Shown: piece after piece, positions 26,348 through 34,032 of the stretch | Position numbering within the stretch: the stretch's first letter is position 1 | Layout: each line of letters begins with the position of its first letter | From: Methanolobus mangrovi | GTDB taxonomy: Archaea; Halobacteriota; Methanosarcinia; Methanosarcinales; Methanosarcinaceae | DNA length: 64,000 bases | Assembly (NCBI RefSeq): GCF_031312535.1 | Contig: NZ_CP133594.1 | Span: 2,213,934 to 2,277,933, forward strand | Direction: 5' to 3' | Program-made: the position numbers and the translations under genes | Notes under the pieces: generated by a model | What the model saw: the letters and a program-made list of their open reading frames with translations, nothing else | Database searches by the model: none | Told to the model about the DNA's origin: nothing

Positions 26348-27797
26348 TGCGACAAATGGTAAAAAGGCGGGTCCTGCATTAGGGGCCCCAAAGACGACCG
26401 CAGGTATGAAGGCCCTGCTAGGTGATCCTAAAAAAGCTATCATAAAGCTGGCATTGCCAATGATGCTTGGCATGTCTGTTCAGACACTATATAATCTCGT
26501 AGATACTTTCTGGGTTTCCGGACTTGGCTCAGATGCTCTTGCAGCAGTTGGTTTTGTATTCCCCTTCTTCTTTGTGATCATTGCACTTTCAAACGGTCTG
26601 GGAGTCGGCGCCGGTTCAGCCATATCCCGAAGGCTTGGCTCAAAGGACAAAACAGGTGCGGACAATGTTGCAGTTCACACGATGATACTGATGCTTTTGA
26701 TGTCCGCTGTTTTCACTCTTACACTCTTCACATTTGCAGAACCGATATTTGCTATGATCGGTGCCGGCAAGACAACTGCAATGGCAACTTCCTATGGTCG
26801 TATTATCTTCGGAGGCAGTATTCTGCTCTTCTTTACCAATGTTGCAAATGCGATACTTCGCAGTGAAGGCGACACTAAAAGGGCTATGAATGCTATGATA
26901 TTCGGCTCTGTTCTGAATATAGTACTTGATCCTATCTTCATTTACCAGTTTAAGATGGGCGTTGCTGGTGCTGCCTGGGCTACGGTTCTATCAATGGGAG
27001 TAACTGCAGTTATGATGTCCAGCTGGCTTTTCTTTAAAAAGGATACTTACCTTTCCTTTGATTTTAAGGATTTCAATTTCGAAAAGGATATCCTCAAGGA
27101 TATATCAAAGGTTGGCATTCCTGCTTCTGTGCAGCAGGCATCCATGGCTCTTATGATGCTTGTGATGAATGTCATAATAATAGCCGTCAGTAACACCGAC
27201 GGAGTGGCAGTTTACACTGTTGGATGGCGTGTTGCAACAATAGCTCTTGCTCCACTCATTGGTATTTCGACTGCTGTTGTGACAATGGTCGGTTTTTCAT
27301 ATGGGGAAGGTTCGTATGATAAAGTATCCTTTTCTCACATATATGCAATGAAGATGGGCCTTCTTGTCGAGACGGTAATTGCTCTTTTTACCTTTGTTCT
27401 GGCTCCACAGATAGCTTACGCATTTACCCTTTCAGAAAGTGCTTCCCATATCACGGACGACCTTATTATATTTCTCCGAATAATTTGTATATTCTACCCT
27501 ACGGTTTCCCTCGGAATGATTTCATCCTCTCTTTTCCAGGGTGTGGGAAAAGGACTCTATGCACTAATTGCAACGATACTGCGTGCTGTCATATTCGTAC
27601 CATTGTTCGCAGTTTTCTTTGCCTTTAATCTGGACATGGGACTTATAGGTGTCTGGTGGGGGATGGTTGTAGGTAATATCATGGGCTCATTGTTCATCTT
27701 TGTGTGGGCAAGAGGTTACGTCGGAAAATTATTGAAGACGTTGGTTCCCATAGACATTCCCCACAAATTGCCCGATCACGAGGAATTAAGGGTCTAA
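26340..27797 (+). CDS. MATE-family multidrug efflux transporter
   Basis: A 485-residue transporter with 12 predicted spans in two six-helix halves, the standard MATE layout. Signatures are LALPMMLGMSVQTLYNLVDTFWVSG in the first helix, GVGAGSAISRRLG, and the matching second-half GIPASVQQ and GISTAVVTMVGFSYGEG. A 30-residue polar N-terminal extension (GKKAGPALGAPKT) precedes the first helix. It exports cationic or toxic compounds using a Na+ or H+ gradient; the substrate cannot be told. It is transcribed with the MarR regulator, overlapping by 8 nt. The poly-T stretch near 27832 may end the transcript. Confidence 0.93.
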   Translation: MNNATNGKKAGPALGAPKTTAGMKALLGDPKKAIIKLALPMMLGMSVQTLYNLVDTFWVSGLGSDALAAVGFVFPFFFVIIALSNGLGVGAGSAISRRLGSKDKTGADNVAVHTMILMLLMSAVFTLTLFTFAEPIFAMIGAGKTTAMATSYGRIIFGGSILLFFTNVANAILRSEGDTKRAMNAMIFGSVLNIVLDPIFIYQFKMGVAGAAWATVLSMGVTAVMMSSWLFFKKDTYLSFDFKDFNFEKDILKDISKVGIPASVQQASMALMMLVMNVIIIAVSNTDGVAVYTVGWRVATIALAPLIGISTAVVTMVGFSYGEGSYDKVSFSHIYAMKMGLLVETVIALFTFVLAPQIAYAFTLSESASHITDDLIIFLRIICIFYPTVSLGMISSSLFQGVGKGLYALIATILRAVIFVPLFAVFFAFNLDMGLIGVWWGMVVGNIMGSLFIFVWARGYVGKLLKTLVPIDIPHKLPDHEELRV

Positions 27798-27847
27798 TGT
27801 ACGTTTTCTAACATAGATTCTCTCACCCATTTATTTTTTTAAGAGGG

Positions 27848-27858
27848 TATTTATAAAT
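27848..27858 (+). promoter_or_regulatory. TATA box of the CAP/dockerin gene
   Basis: TATTTATAAATATG at 27848-27861 is TATA-like, 50-60 nt before the gene start. The poly-T at 27833-27840 separates it from the MATE gene. Confidence 0.4.
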
Positions 27859-27908
27859 ATGGTTGAATTATTTATTCGAATATCTGATTATGAGGATATT
27901 TGATCAAC

Positions 27909-28844
27909 ATGTCAAGATTAATGAAAACGATAATTTTCCTGATCATTTTATTTATTGTCCAGATCGGGATAACAAGTGCGACTAGCGAATACGCTGCAGA
28001 AGAGCAGCAGATGCTTGATCTTATCAATGGGGAAAGAGCGATATATGGTCTTGAACCACTGAGGTTCAATGCGGTTTTAAATGACGTTGCAAGTGAACAT
28101 AGCAAAGAAATGATAGAGTTGGATTATTTTTCACATGATTCCTATGATGGTACTTCTTTTTCAGAAAGGCTCGCAAACGCAGGCTATGATATGGTATATG
28201 TGGGCGAGAATATTGCGTTGCGCTATCCTCCGGACCTTGTAGCAGCCCACGAAGGCCTTATGGCTTCACCGGGGCACAGGGCAAACATACTGAGTCCCAA
28301 TTACAATGAGATTGGCATCGGTATCTGGGTTGGTGAATACTCCGGTTACGACAATGCTGCCATGTATACGCAGAATTTTGGATGGGGTGATTCCACCACT
28401 ACGGCTTTACAGGTGATGCGCCTAAGTCCGACTGACTCTATAATTGAATCGGATAAATCTGCCCGGACATTTTCCATCGGGACGAACGTAGAATGTGATA
28501 TTATCTGGTCACTTAAAGGAGAGACCATAAAGGTCGATAGTGATGTGTTATCTTCTTATTGTGAACTGGTTCCTCCGGCAGGTGGGACTTATCAGGTAAA
28601 GGCAACAGCATCAGGCTCTGCTCAAAATGTAGTGACAGAGTGGACCTGGCTTGTAGTGGAAGAAACTGTCATGCTAAAAGGAGATGCTAACAACGATGGT
28701 TTGATAAACATTCTTGATTTCAGTGCATTTGCGAAGGTTTATAATAGCACAACTACTGGAACCAGCAAATGGGCAGATTTCAATGATGACGGTATGATAA
28801 ACATTCTTGATTTTAGCGCATTTGCGAAGGTCTATAATAAATAG
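27909..28844 (+). CDS. Secreted CAP-domain protein with dockerin repeats
   Basis: A 311-residue exported protein. A signal peptide covers about 1-25. The CAP/SCP domain follows at 30-155, with HSKEM, DYFSHDSYDG, VGENIA and SPGHRANILSPNY as the classic CAP motifs, so its metal-binding histidines are kept. A beta-sandwich linker at 165-255 precedes two dockerin F-hand repeats (GDANNDGLINILDFSAFAKVYN and the related copy about 30 residues later). Dockerins bind cohesins, so attachment to a cell-surface cohesin is likely; no cohesin is visible in the window. The TTG at 27900 would add three residues. Confidence 0.88.
   Translation: MSRLMKTIIFLIILFIVQIGITSATSEYAAEEQQMLDLINGERAIYGLEPLRFNAVLNDVASEHSKEMIELDYFSHDSYDGTSFSERLANAGYDMVYVGENIALRYPPDLVAAHEGLMASPGHRANILSPNYNEIGIGIWVGEYSGYDNAAMYTQNFGWGDSTTTALQVMRLSPTDSIIESDKSARTFSIGTNVECDIIWSLKGETIKVDSDVLSSYCELVPPAGGTYQVKATASGSAQNVVTEWTWLVVEETVMLKGDANNDGLINILDFSAFAKVYNSTTTGTSKWADFNDDGMINILDFSAFAKVYNK
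28708..28842 (+). repeat. Near-identical dockerin-coding repeat pair
   Basis: AACATTCTTGATTT recurs at 28708 and 28800, followed by almost identical coding of SAFAKVYN (differences at third positions). Both copies encode the dockerin loop, so the repetition is protein-driven with recent duplication or gene conversion possible. Confidence 0.7.
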
Positions 28845-28982
28845 TCTGGAATTACCTTTTTCCACTACATTTCAAAAGATATTTAATGTACACAGGGATA
28901 TATTCAATAATGTCCTGTGTATCCCATATTTCTATTTTATGGATATTACATCGAACAGGTAACAAATGATATGGAGATATCC

Positions 28983-30176
28983 ATGGCAGCCAGATCCAGT
29001 AAAATAACAGGTCAGGAGACTGACCCTGAATCCGTAAAAGGGAGTGCAGTGGAAGAAGGCACACTTCTTTTTGAGACTACGGGCAAAGAGAAAGTATACA
29101 GGTATAAGGATTCTATTTTGCTAAGTCTGCCTGAGGGGAGAAACACTCTCACGACATCGTGGTTGAATGGTGGGTACAGGGAAGACCTGAGGGTAATTTT
29201 CAATCACAGGGTCCCAAAAGGAAAACATGCTCCAAAAGACCTGGATGGTGGAAGCATTCCTGCTTACCTGTCCATCCTGGCAAAGAGACTGGGCGCTGAT
29301 CCTGACACTGCCACAGGGTTGCTGACGGCTGCCAATATGGACAATGTTTCGATCGTGACCAGATCTTTTCGTGGTGTGGAGGTAACGGCTGTCATGACCG
29401 CGGGCATTGAGGTAAATGGTGGGCGTGTTGGCGACCCTGCATCATATTATCAGGAGAATGGTTCCCATCAGTTCATTCAGGGGACTATAAACACTATGCT
29501 GATAATAGGTGCAAACCTGCCTCCATATGCTATGGCAAGAGCCGTCATCACAGCTACGGAAGCCAAGACTGCAGCTTTGCAGCAATTGATGGCTCCAAGC
29601 CGTTATTCCACTGGAATTGCAACCGGTTCGGGAACTGATATGATAGCTGTTGTTGCAGATTCTACAAGTTCTCTTTTGCTGACAGATGCAGGTCATCATT
29701 CCAAGCTTGGCGAGCTAATAGGTAAAGTTGTGATCGAGTGCACTTTCAAGGCACTTGAAATGCAGTCTGACCTGACACCTCTTTCCCAGAGGGATGTACT
29801 TGTGAGGCTTGAACGGTTTGGGATTGAAGAGAACCATTATTGGAAAGTGGCATCACATATGGACGGGGATAATCGCAAAGCAGCTTTTTTCAAGACATTA
29901 CGGGAGATGTCAAAGAACCCTGTTCTGGTAAGTGCAACAGGCTCGATACTGCATATTGTGGATGAGATCTCATGGGGTCTTATTCCTGAGACTGCCGGCA
30001 GAAAGGTAGCTGTATCTATTATGAAGGGACTGCCTGAAATGCTTGGTATAGACGCTTCCATACCATTCGATGAACTGACTGACGAAAAAGATACGATAAT
30101 TGAGAATTGGGTCCGTGTTACTGCCTGGCTGGCAAAGAACTGTGACCCTGAAGATATTTGTAGTTCCAGAACCTGA
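28983..30176 (+). CDS. cbiZ: Adenosylcobinamide amidohydrolase CbiZ
   Basis: About 397 residues. The CbiZ core lies between 110 and 250: VEVTAVMTAGIEVNGGRVGDP, a GTINTMLIIGANLPPYAMARAVITATEAKTAAL helix and a GTDMIAVVADSTSSLLLTDAGHHSKLGELIG tail. CbiZ removes the aminopropanol side chain of salvaged cobinamide to give cobyric acid, used for coenzyme B12-like corrinoids of methyltransferases. The final 130 residues and the first 60 lie outside the core and may be an extra domain. The ATG at 28983 (SD GGAGAT, 5 nt spacing) is chosen; an ATG at 28971 is the alternative. It is followed by a TIM-barrel gene 18 nt away. Confidence 0.88.
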   Translation: MAARSSKITGQETDPESVKGSAVEEGTLLFETTGKEKVYRYKDSILLSLPEGRNTLTTSWLNGGYREDLRVIFNHRVPKGKHAPKDLDGGSIPAYLSILAKRLGADPDTATGLLTAANMDNVSIVTRSFRGVEVTAVMTAGIEVNGGRVGDPASYYQENGSHQFIQGTINTMLIIGANLPPYAMARAVITATEAKTAALQQLMAPSRYSTGIATGSGTDMIAVVADSTSSLLLTDAGHHSKLGELIGKVVIECTFKALEMQSDLTPLSQRDVLVRLERFGIEENHYWKVASHMDGDNRKAAFFKTLREMSKNPVLVSATGSILHIVDEISWGLIPETAGRKVAVSIMKGLPEMLGIDASIPFDELTDEKDTIIENWVRVTAWLAKNCDPEDICSSRT

Positions 30177-30194
30177 TTCATCAGGAGTGCAAAA

Positions 30195-31175
30195 ATGAAA
30201 GAACTGATGAATTTATCTCTTTATGAGAATGACATGAAAATGTTCGACCATGATTGGGGCAAAATTCGGAATTTCCTTGTCAGGCATGATCTGGATGGGA
30301 TAGAACTCTTTGTGGATTCATCCCCGCTTCCTGATGTTCCAGTTGATCTCATAGAAGGTGTACATCTTCCTTACTGGATGGGCAGACATAGGGCATGGGC
30401 AGATCCTTCTGCTTTTTCCCAGGAAATGGAGGAGTTTGAGAAGGTTTACGTTTTTGGGGGGAGCAATCGTGAGGAAGTGATCGATAATTTCAGGAGATCA
30501 CTTGAGAATGCCGCACTTCTGGATGCATCGTATGCAGTATTCCATGTTTCCTATGCGGAAATGGCACAGGTCTTTACACGCTGTTTTGATTGCACTGACC
30601 ATGATGTGCTCGAAACAACTGCAGAATTCCTGAATAAGGCGGTATCTGTTTATCCAAACGGTGAGCCTCCGGTCCGTTTATTCTTTGAGAATCTCTGGTG
30701 GCCGGGACTTACATTCCTTGAGCCTATGAATGTTGAATATTTTTCTTCTCTTCTTGATTTTGATAACTGGGCTTTTGTGTTAGATACGGGGCATCTTATG
30801 AATGCTACAATGAAATGTGAGGATGAGGAATGTTCAATAGATGTTGTAATGGATCTGCTTTCCACTCATTCAGAAGATTTCATCAAGCGAATTGAAGGCA
30901 TGCATTTCCATTGCAGCCTGTCGGGAGAATACATGCGTAATTCCATTGGGAAAGAACTTCCGGCCGGGTTTGATGATATGCCTTTCCATGACCGTTTGTT
31001 GTCTGTTATGGAAATCCTTGAACAGATGGACCATCATATGCCATTTACCAGTGAGAAGTGTTCGCAAATAGTCGATTTCGTGTCCCCTGATTTCCTTACG
31101 CACGAATTTGTTTCAAGTGACCTGCGCTCTCTCGATGAGAAGCTCTCTGAACAGAAGCGTGCATTGCATGGGTGA
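30195..31175 (+). CDS. Xylose isomerase-like TIM-barrel protein
   Basis: A 326-residue protein of the AP endonuclease 2/sugar-phosphate isomerase fold. Motifs include DGIELFVDSSPLPD (second strand), a GVHLPYWMGRHRAW metal region, RLFFENLWWP (a catalytic Glu) and VLDTGHLMNATMK with the following GMHFHCSL. Metal ligands of the fold (Glu, Asp, His, His) seem present. It shares an operon with CbiZ (18 nt spacing), so a corrinoid or sugar intermediate is a reasonable guess. An epimerase or isomerase activity is likely, but its substrate is not shown. The ribosome site is GGAGTGC before the ATG. Confidence 0.72.
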   Translation: MKELMNLSLYENDMKMFDHDWGKIRNFLVRHDLDGIELFVDSSPLPDVPVDLIEGVHLPYWMGRHRAWADPSAFSQEMEEFEKVYVFGGSNREEVIDNFRRSLENAALLDASYAVFHVSYAEMAQVFTRCFDCTDHDVLETTAEFLNKAVSVYPNGEPPVRLFFENLWWPGLTFLEPMNVEYFSSLLDFDNWAFVLDTGHLMNATMKCEDEECSIDVVMDLLSTHSEDFIKRIEGMHFHCSLSGEYMRNSIGKELPAGFDDMPFHDRLLSVMEILEQMDHHMPFTSEKCSQIVDFVSPDFLTHEFVSSDLRSLDEKLSEQKRALHG

Positions 31176-31192
31176 ATCATATCTCTTTTATT

Positions 31193-31284
31193 AGCTCATT
31201 TATTATGGGCTATTTGTATTATTTGTTATATCTCTAAGATAAAAGTCTGTTTAATGAGCTGTTTGCGTAGAAACTTATATATAC
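31193..31284 (+). promoter_or_regulatory. Promoter and inverted repeat before ArsR-type gene
   Basis: AGCTCATT (31193-31200) and AATGAGCT (31253-31260) are a perfect 8-bp inverted pair, 52 nt apart. The TATA box CTTATATATAC (31274-31284) lies just downstream, and the ATG at 31307 is about 25 nt past it, so the transcript is probably leaderless. Confidence 0.45.
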
Positions 31285-31306
31285 CTCACTACATTAACTC
31301 TTACTT

Positions 31307-31861
31307 ATGAGCACTCTCGATAACAATGATTCAGAAAATCCAGAGCAAATGGACCGTTTAAAACTGTTCAGTGCACTTGGTAGTGAGACCAGACTCAGGA
31401 TGCTTCAAAGGCTCACTGAAGGTGAAATGCATATATCCGAACTTGCCAGGGAATTGAGTATTTCTGTTCCTGTTGCTGCAAAGCATGCAAATATACTCGA
31501 AGCTGCTGACCTTATACAGCGTAAGGTCTATGGTAAAACGCATGTCCTGCAGTTGAACAATAAAAATATTTTCAATGCACTGGATATATTTGCACCTTCC
31601 AGGACAGTCGAAGTCCAAAAGGGCGCTACACTTCTGGAAGCACTTAAAAAAGCCGCAGTAGTGGAAGTGAAAAATGTCCACGGACAGGACAATATTGTTT
31701 CCACAAACGGCGAAGAAGGTTTCTTCATCTATGAGGTTGACGGTGAGTTCTCTGATCAGAATGTCAATGAGTTCAGATTTGACAGGGAAGCAACAGTTCT
31801 GTGGAAGAAACTGGAACCAATAAGCATCCTGAAGGTGAATGTCAAATTCAAGAAAGAATGA
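31307..31861 (+). CDS. ArsR-type regulator with transcobalamin-like C-domain
   Basis: A 184-residue regulator. The N-terminal part (1-85) is an ArsR-type winged helix: FSALGSETRLRMLQRLTEGEMHISELARELSISVPVAAKHANILEAADLIQRKVYGK. The C-terminal half (VEVQKGATLLEALKKA... EEGFFIYEVDGEF) has the hallmarks of a DUF4430/transcobalamin-like beta-grasp domain: the G-x-T-LLEAL helix and FIYEVDG strand. Such domains bind cobalamin or similar ligands in known proteins. With CbiZ next door this suggests a corrinoid-sensing repressor; that is inference. There are no clear ArsR metal-site cysteines. The leaderless start at ATG 31307 is set by the TATA box. Confidence 0.75.
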   Translation: MSTLDNNDSENPEQMDRLKLFSALGSETRLRMLQRLTEGEMHISELARELSISVPVAAKHANILEAADLIQRKVYGKTHVLQLNNKNIFNALDIFAPSRTVEVQKGATLLEALKKAAVVEVKNVHGQDNIVSTNGEEGFFIYEVDGEFSDQNVNEFRFDREATVLWKKLEPISILKVNVKFKKE

Positions 31862-32081
31862 TCTTCTATTTAGTCTCTATTAATTAGTAGATTCACTATC
31901 ACATCTCCATCAATACCTCCTTCATTTTATTCTTTCACTTTTTTGTTTTGTTCCTGCTTAAAGGGGTGCGTTGGCTACATCCTCATGAATGAATACTTTC
32001 ACCCCGCTTGCCAGTTGCTTATATCCATGTCAGGCGTATTGCTCACTGATGATTCAGAGGAATCCTGTTAATGAGCACCAT

Positions 32082-33191
32082 ATGACGCTTATGGAAAGGA
32101 TGAGAGTATTGTCCGAAGGCACCAAATATGATAGTTGCAACCAGAGTGCAGTCTGCCATGCTTTTGGGCCTGATGGCCGCTGCATACAACTCTACAAGAC
32201 TTTGATGACAAATTCGTGTTCAGGTGAGTGCACATATTGTCCTAACAGGTGTGGCAGGGATTCTGTACGTGCATCATTAAGTCCTGAGGAAATTGTAAAG
32301 ATCACATGGTCTTTCTACAGAAGAAATGCAATAGAGGGTCTATTCCTATCCTCTGGTGTGATGGGGGATTCTGAAAGAACTGCAGAGAAGCAACTGGAGG
32401 TTGCAAGACTTCTCAGGGGTCAGGGATTTACCGGTTATATCCATATTCGTGTGATGCCCGGTACTCCGAAGTACCTGCTTGAGGAAATTGCAGATTGTGC
32501 AAATAAGTTTGGTGTGAATGCGGAGACTACAAGTTCACTGAACTATTCAGAAATATGTCCGAATTTTGATTACCAAAATGATGTGCTTCAACGCTTACAG
32601 TGGACACGGGACCTTATTAATAAAAAAAGGCGTGATGCAGGCTCCAGAGGTCGCATCATTGGTGCTAATGACACTCAATTCGTTGTAGGGGCCCTGCAGG
32701 AATCTGACAGGGAGATCATTGGAACTGTCGAGAAGTTCATGGACCAATATGAATTAAGAAGGCCATATTTCATGAGTTTTGATCCGGTCCCGTTCACGCC
32801 TCTTGAAAATAATGAGCCTTCTCCCCAGTGGAGGGAAACAAGGCTGTATCAGACCTCTTATCTTTTAAAGGACTATGGTTTGACCGCAAATGATCTGGAT
32901 CATGTCCTCGATGATAATGGTTTTCTCTGCAATGCTGATCCAAAGATGCTTCTTGCATCATGTCGTCCTGATATGTTCCCGGTGGACATAAATTCTGCAA
33001 GCAGGGATGAATTGCTTACAGTACCTGGAATTGGTCCTGTCGGTGCGAACAGGATCATGCAGTCAAGACCTATAGCATCAGAAAAGGAACTTTCACGCAT
33101 GGGTATTGTGCTGGCCCGCGCACGACCATTTATCTCGATAAATGGAAAGAAACAGACTAATCTTTTTTCTTTTGCAGGGGTGGGTGCATGA
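32082..33191 (+). CDS. Radical SAM DNA modification/repair protein
   Basis: About 369 residues of the TIGR03916-type radical SAM family, which is normally linked to DUF4130 and to uracil-DNA glycosylase in bacteria. The cluster motif is CSGECTYC (cysteines at 46, 50 and 53). The N-terminal VLSEGTKYDSCNQSAVCH carries extra cysteines. A ComEA-like helix-hairpin-helix (VDINSASRDELLTVPGIGP) near residue 295 suggests DNA binding. It makes a SAM-derived radical, but the reaction is unknown. The start is set at ATG 32082 by a TATA box near 32017-32025. The stop overlaps the ATG of the next gene (ATGA), so translation is coupled. Confidence 0.88.
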   Translation: MTLMERMRVLSEGTKYDSCNQSAVCHAFGPDGRCIQLYKTLMTNSCSGECTYCPNRCGRDSVRASLSPEEIVKITWSFYRRNAIEGLFLSSGVMGDSERTAEKQLEVARLLRGQGFTGYIHIRVMPGTPKYLLEEIADCANKFGVNAETTSSLNYSEICPNFDYQNDVLQRLQWTRDLINKKRRDAGSRGRIIGANDTQFVVGALQESDREIIGTVEKFMDQYELRRPYFMSFDPVPFTPLENNEPSPQWRETRLYQTSYLLKDYGLTANDLDHVLDDNGFLCNADPKMLLASCRPDMFPVDINSASRDELLTVPGIGPVGANRIMQSRPIASEKELSRMGIVLARARPFISINGKKQTNLFSFAGVGA

Positions 33192-34021
33192 TAGTAGCCT
33201 TCAGGGAAAATGTCGGGGGTGTTCTGCTTGCCTGTGCAGAACTCATGGAAGATCCGAATTGTGATCTTATCTCTGCAAAGGATAAAGATGGGCTGCAACA
33301 AAAAATGGATTTCGCTGGCGTTGATGAGGTGAAGGTGCTTGGTTTCAGAGGTATTGCAGACACAACAACACTCGTTCGCAACATATTTGGAAAACAGGGT
33401 TCAAGAATGTTCCAGCGTGACCCTGACGTTGAAGGATACATAGCCATGGTATTGAGACATAGAAGTTCATCACCTGTTGAACTGGTTCGTTTTCTATGTT
33501 CCTGTAAAGATAATGTTGATCTTCTTTATTCCGGGAAGAGTATCACCGGCAAGAAATACTACAATTTCATGCGTGATGTAACCCGTTCATATCATCGTTT
33601 ATGCATGTTTGCACGTCCCTATTTTGTGAATGGGGTACTGTCTGTTAAAGTCGATTCACCACATCAGATAGGGGATATGTTCTGTCGCTGGCTTGCAAGG
33701 AAGAACCCCGACCTTCCCGTTTCAGTTATCGAGGGGGAAATTGCATGGATCGGTAATGGCAGACACGTAGGTCTTGAACATTTCACAAAGGTTCCCTCCT
33801 CACTGGCAGGAAGTCTGGAGTTCTCCAATGGACGTGATGAGGTCGATGATATGTGGGATATGTACTATGATTCACAGATGATCCCGAATCGAAGAAACAA
33901 AAGCCATGCTAAAAAACTGCAGCCTAAGGCTTCAGCATCTATGAGTGGGATGTCGGAAAGGGATAGGTACAAAGTTGAAAGAGGGATTGCAAACTGCACT
34001 CTGGATAATTTCGTATCCTAA
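33188..34021 (+). CDS. DUF4130 DNA-metabolism protein
   Basis: A 277-residue protein matching the TIGR03915/DUF4130 family, the partner of the radical SAM protein encoded upstream. Characteristic sequence includes AVIEGEIAWIGN-like, YHRLCMFARPYFVNGV and HVGLEHFTKVPSSLAGS. In bacterial relatives this region is fused to or followed by a family 4/6 uracil-DNA glycosylase, and that domain is absent here. The overlap of 4 nt with the upstream gene and a short 11-nt gap to the MutS-like gene place all three in one operon. The C-terminus is rich in polar residues. No catalytic motif can be named. Confidence 0.85.
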   Translation: MIVAFRENVGGVLLACAELMEDPNCDLISAKDKDGLQQKMDFAGVDEVKVLGFRGIADTTTLVRNIFGKQGSRMFQRDPDVEGYIAMVLRHRSSSPVELVRFLCSCKDNVDLLYSGKSITGKKYYNFMRDVTRSYHRLCMFARPYFVNGVLSVKVDSPHQIGDMFCRWLARKNPDLPVSVIEGEIAWIGNGRHVGLEHFTKVPSSLAGSLEFSNGRDEVDDMWDMYYDSQMIPNRRNKSHAKKLQPKASASMSGMSERDRYKVERGIANCTLDNFVS

Positions 34022-34032
34022 TTGGAGGTATA

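Noticed and set aside
28708-28842. Short direct repeats that could suggest a CRISPR or satellite
   Set aside because: There are only two copies, both in frame, coding the dockerin loops; no spacer pattern and no CRISPR elsewhere in the window.
28917-28982. Upstream extension of cbiZ from ATG 28917
   Set aside because: The ATG at 28983 has a GGAGAT ribosome site, and the extension has no family sequence.
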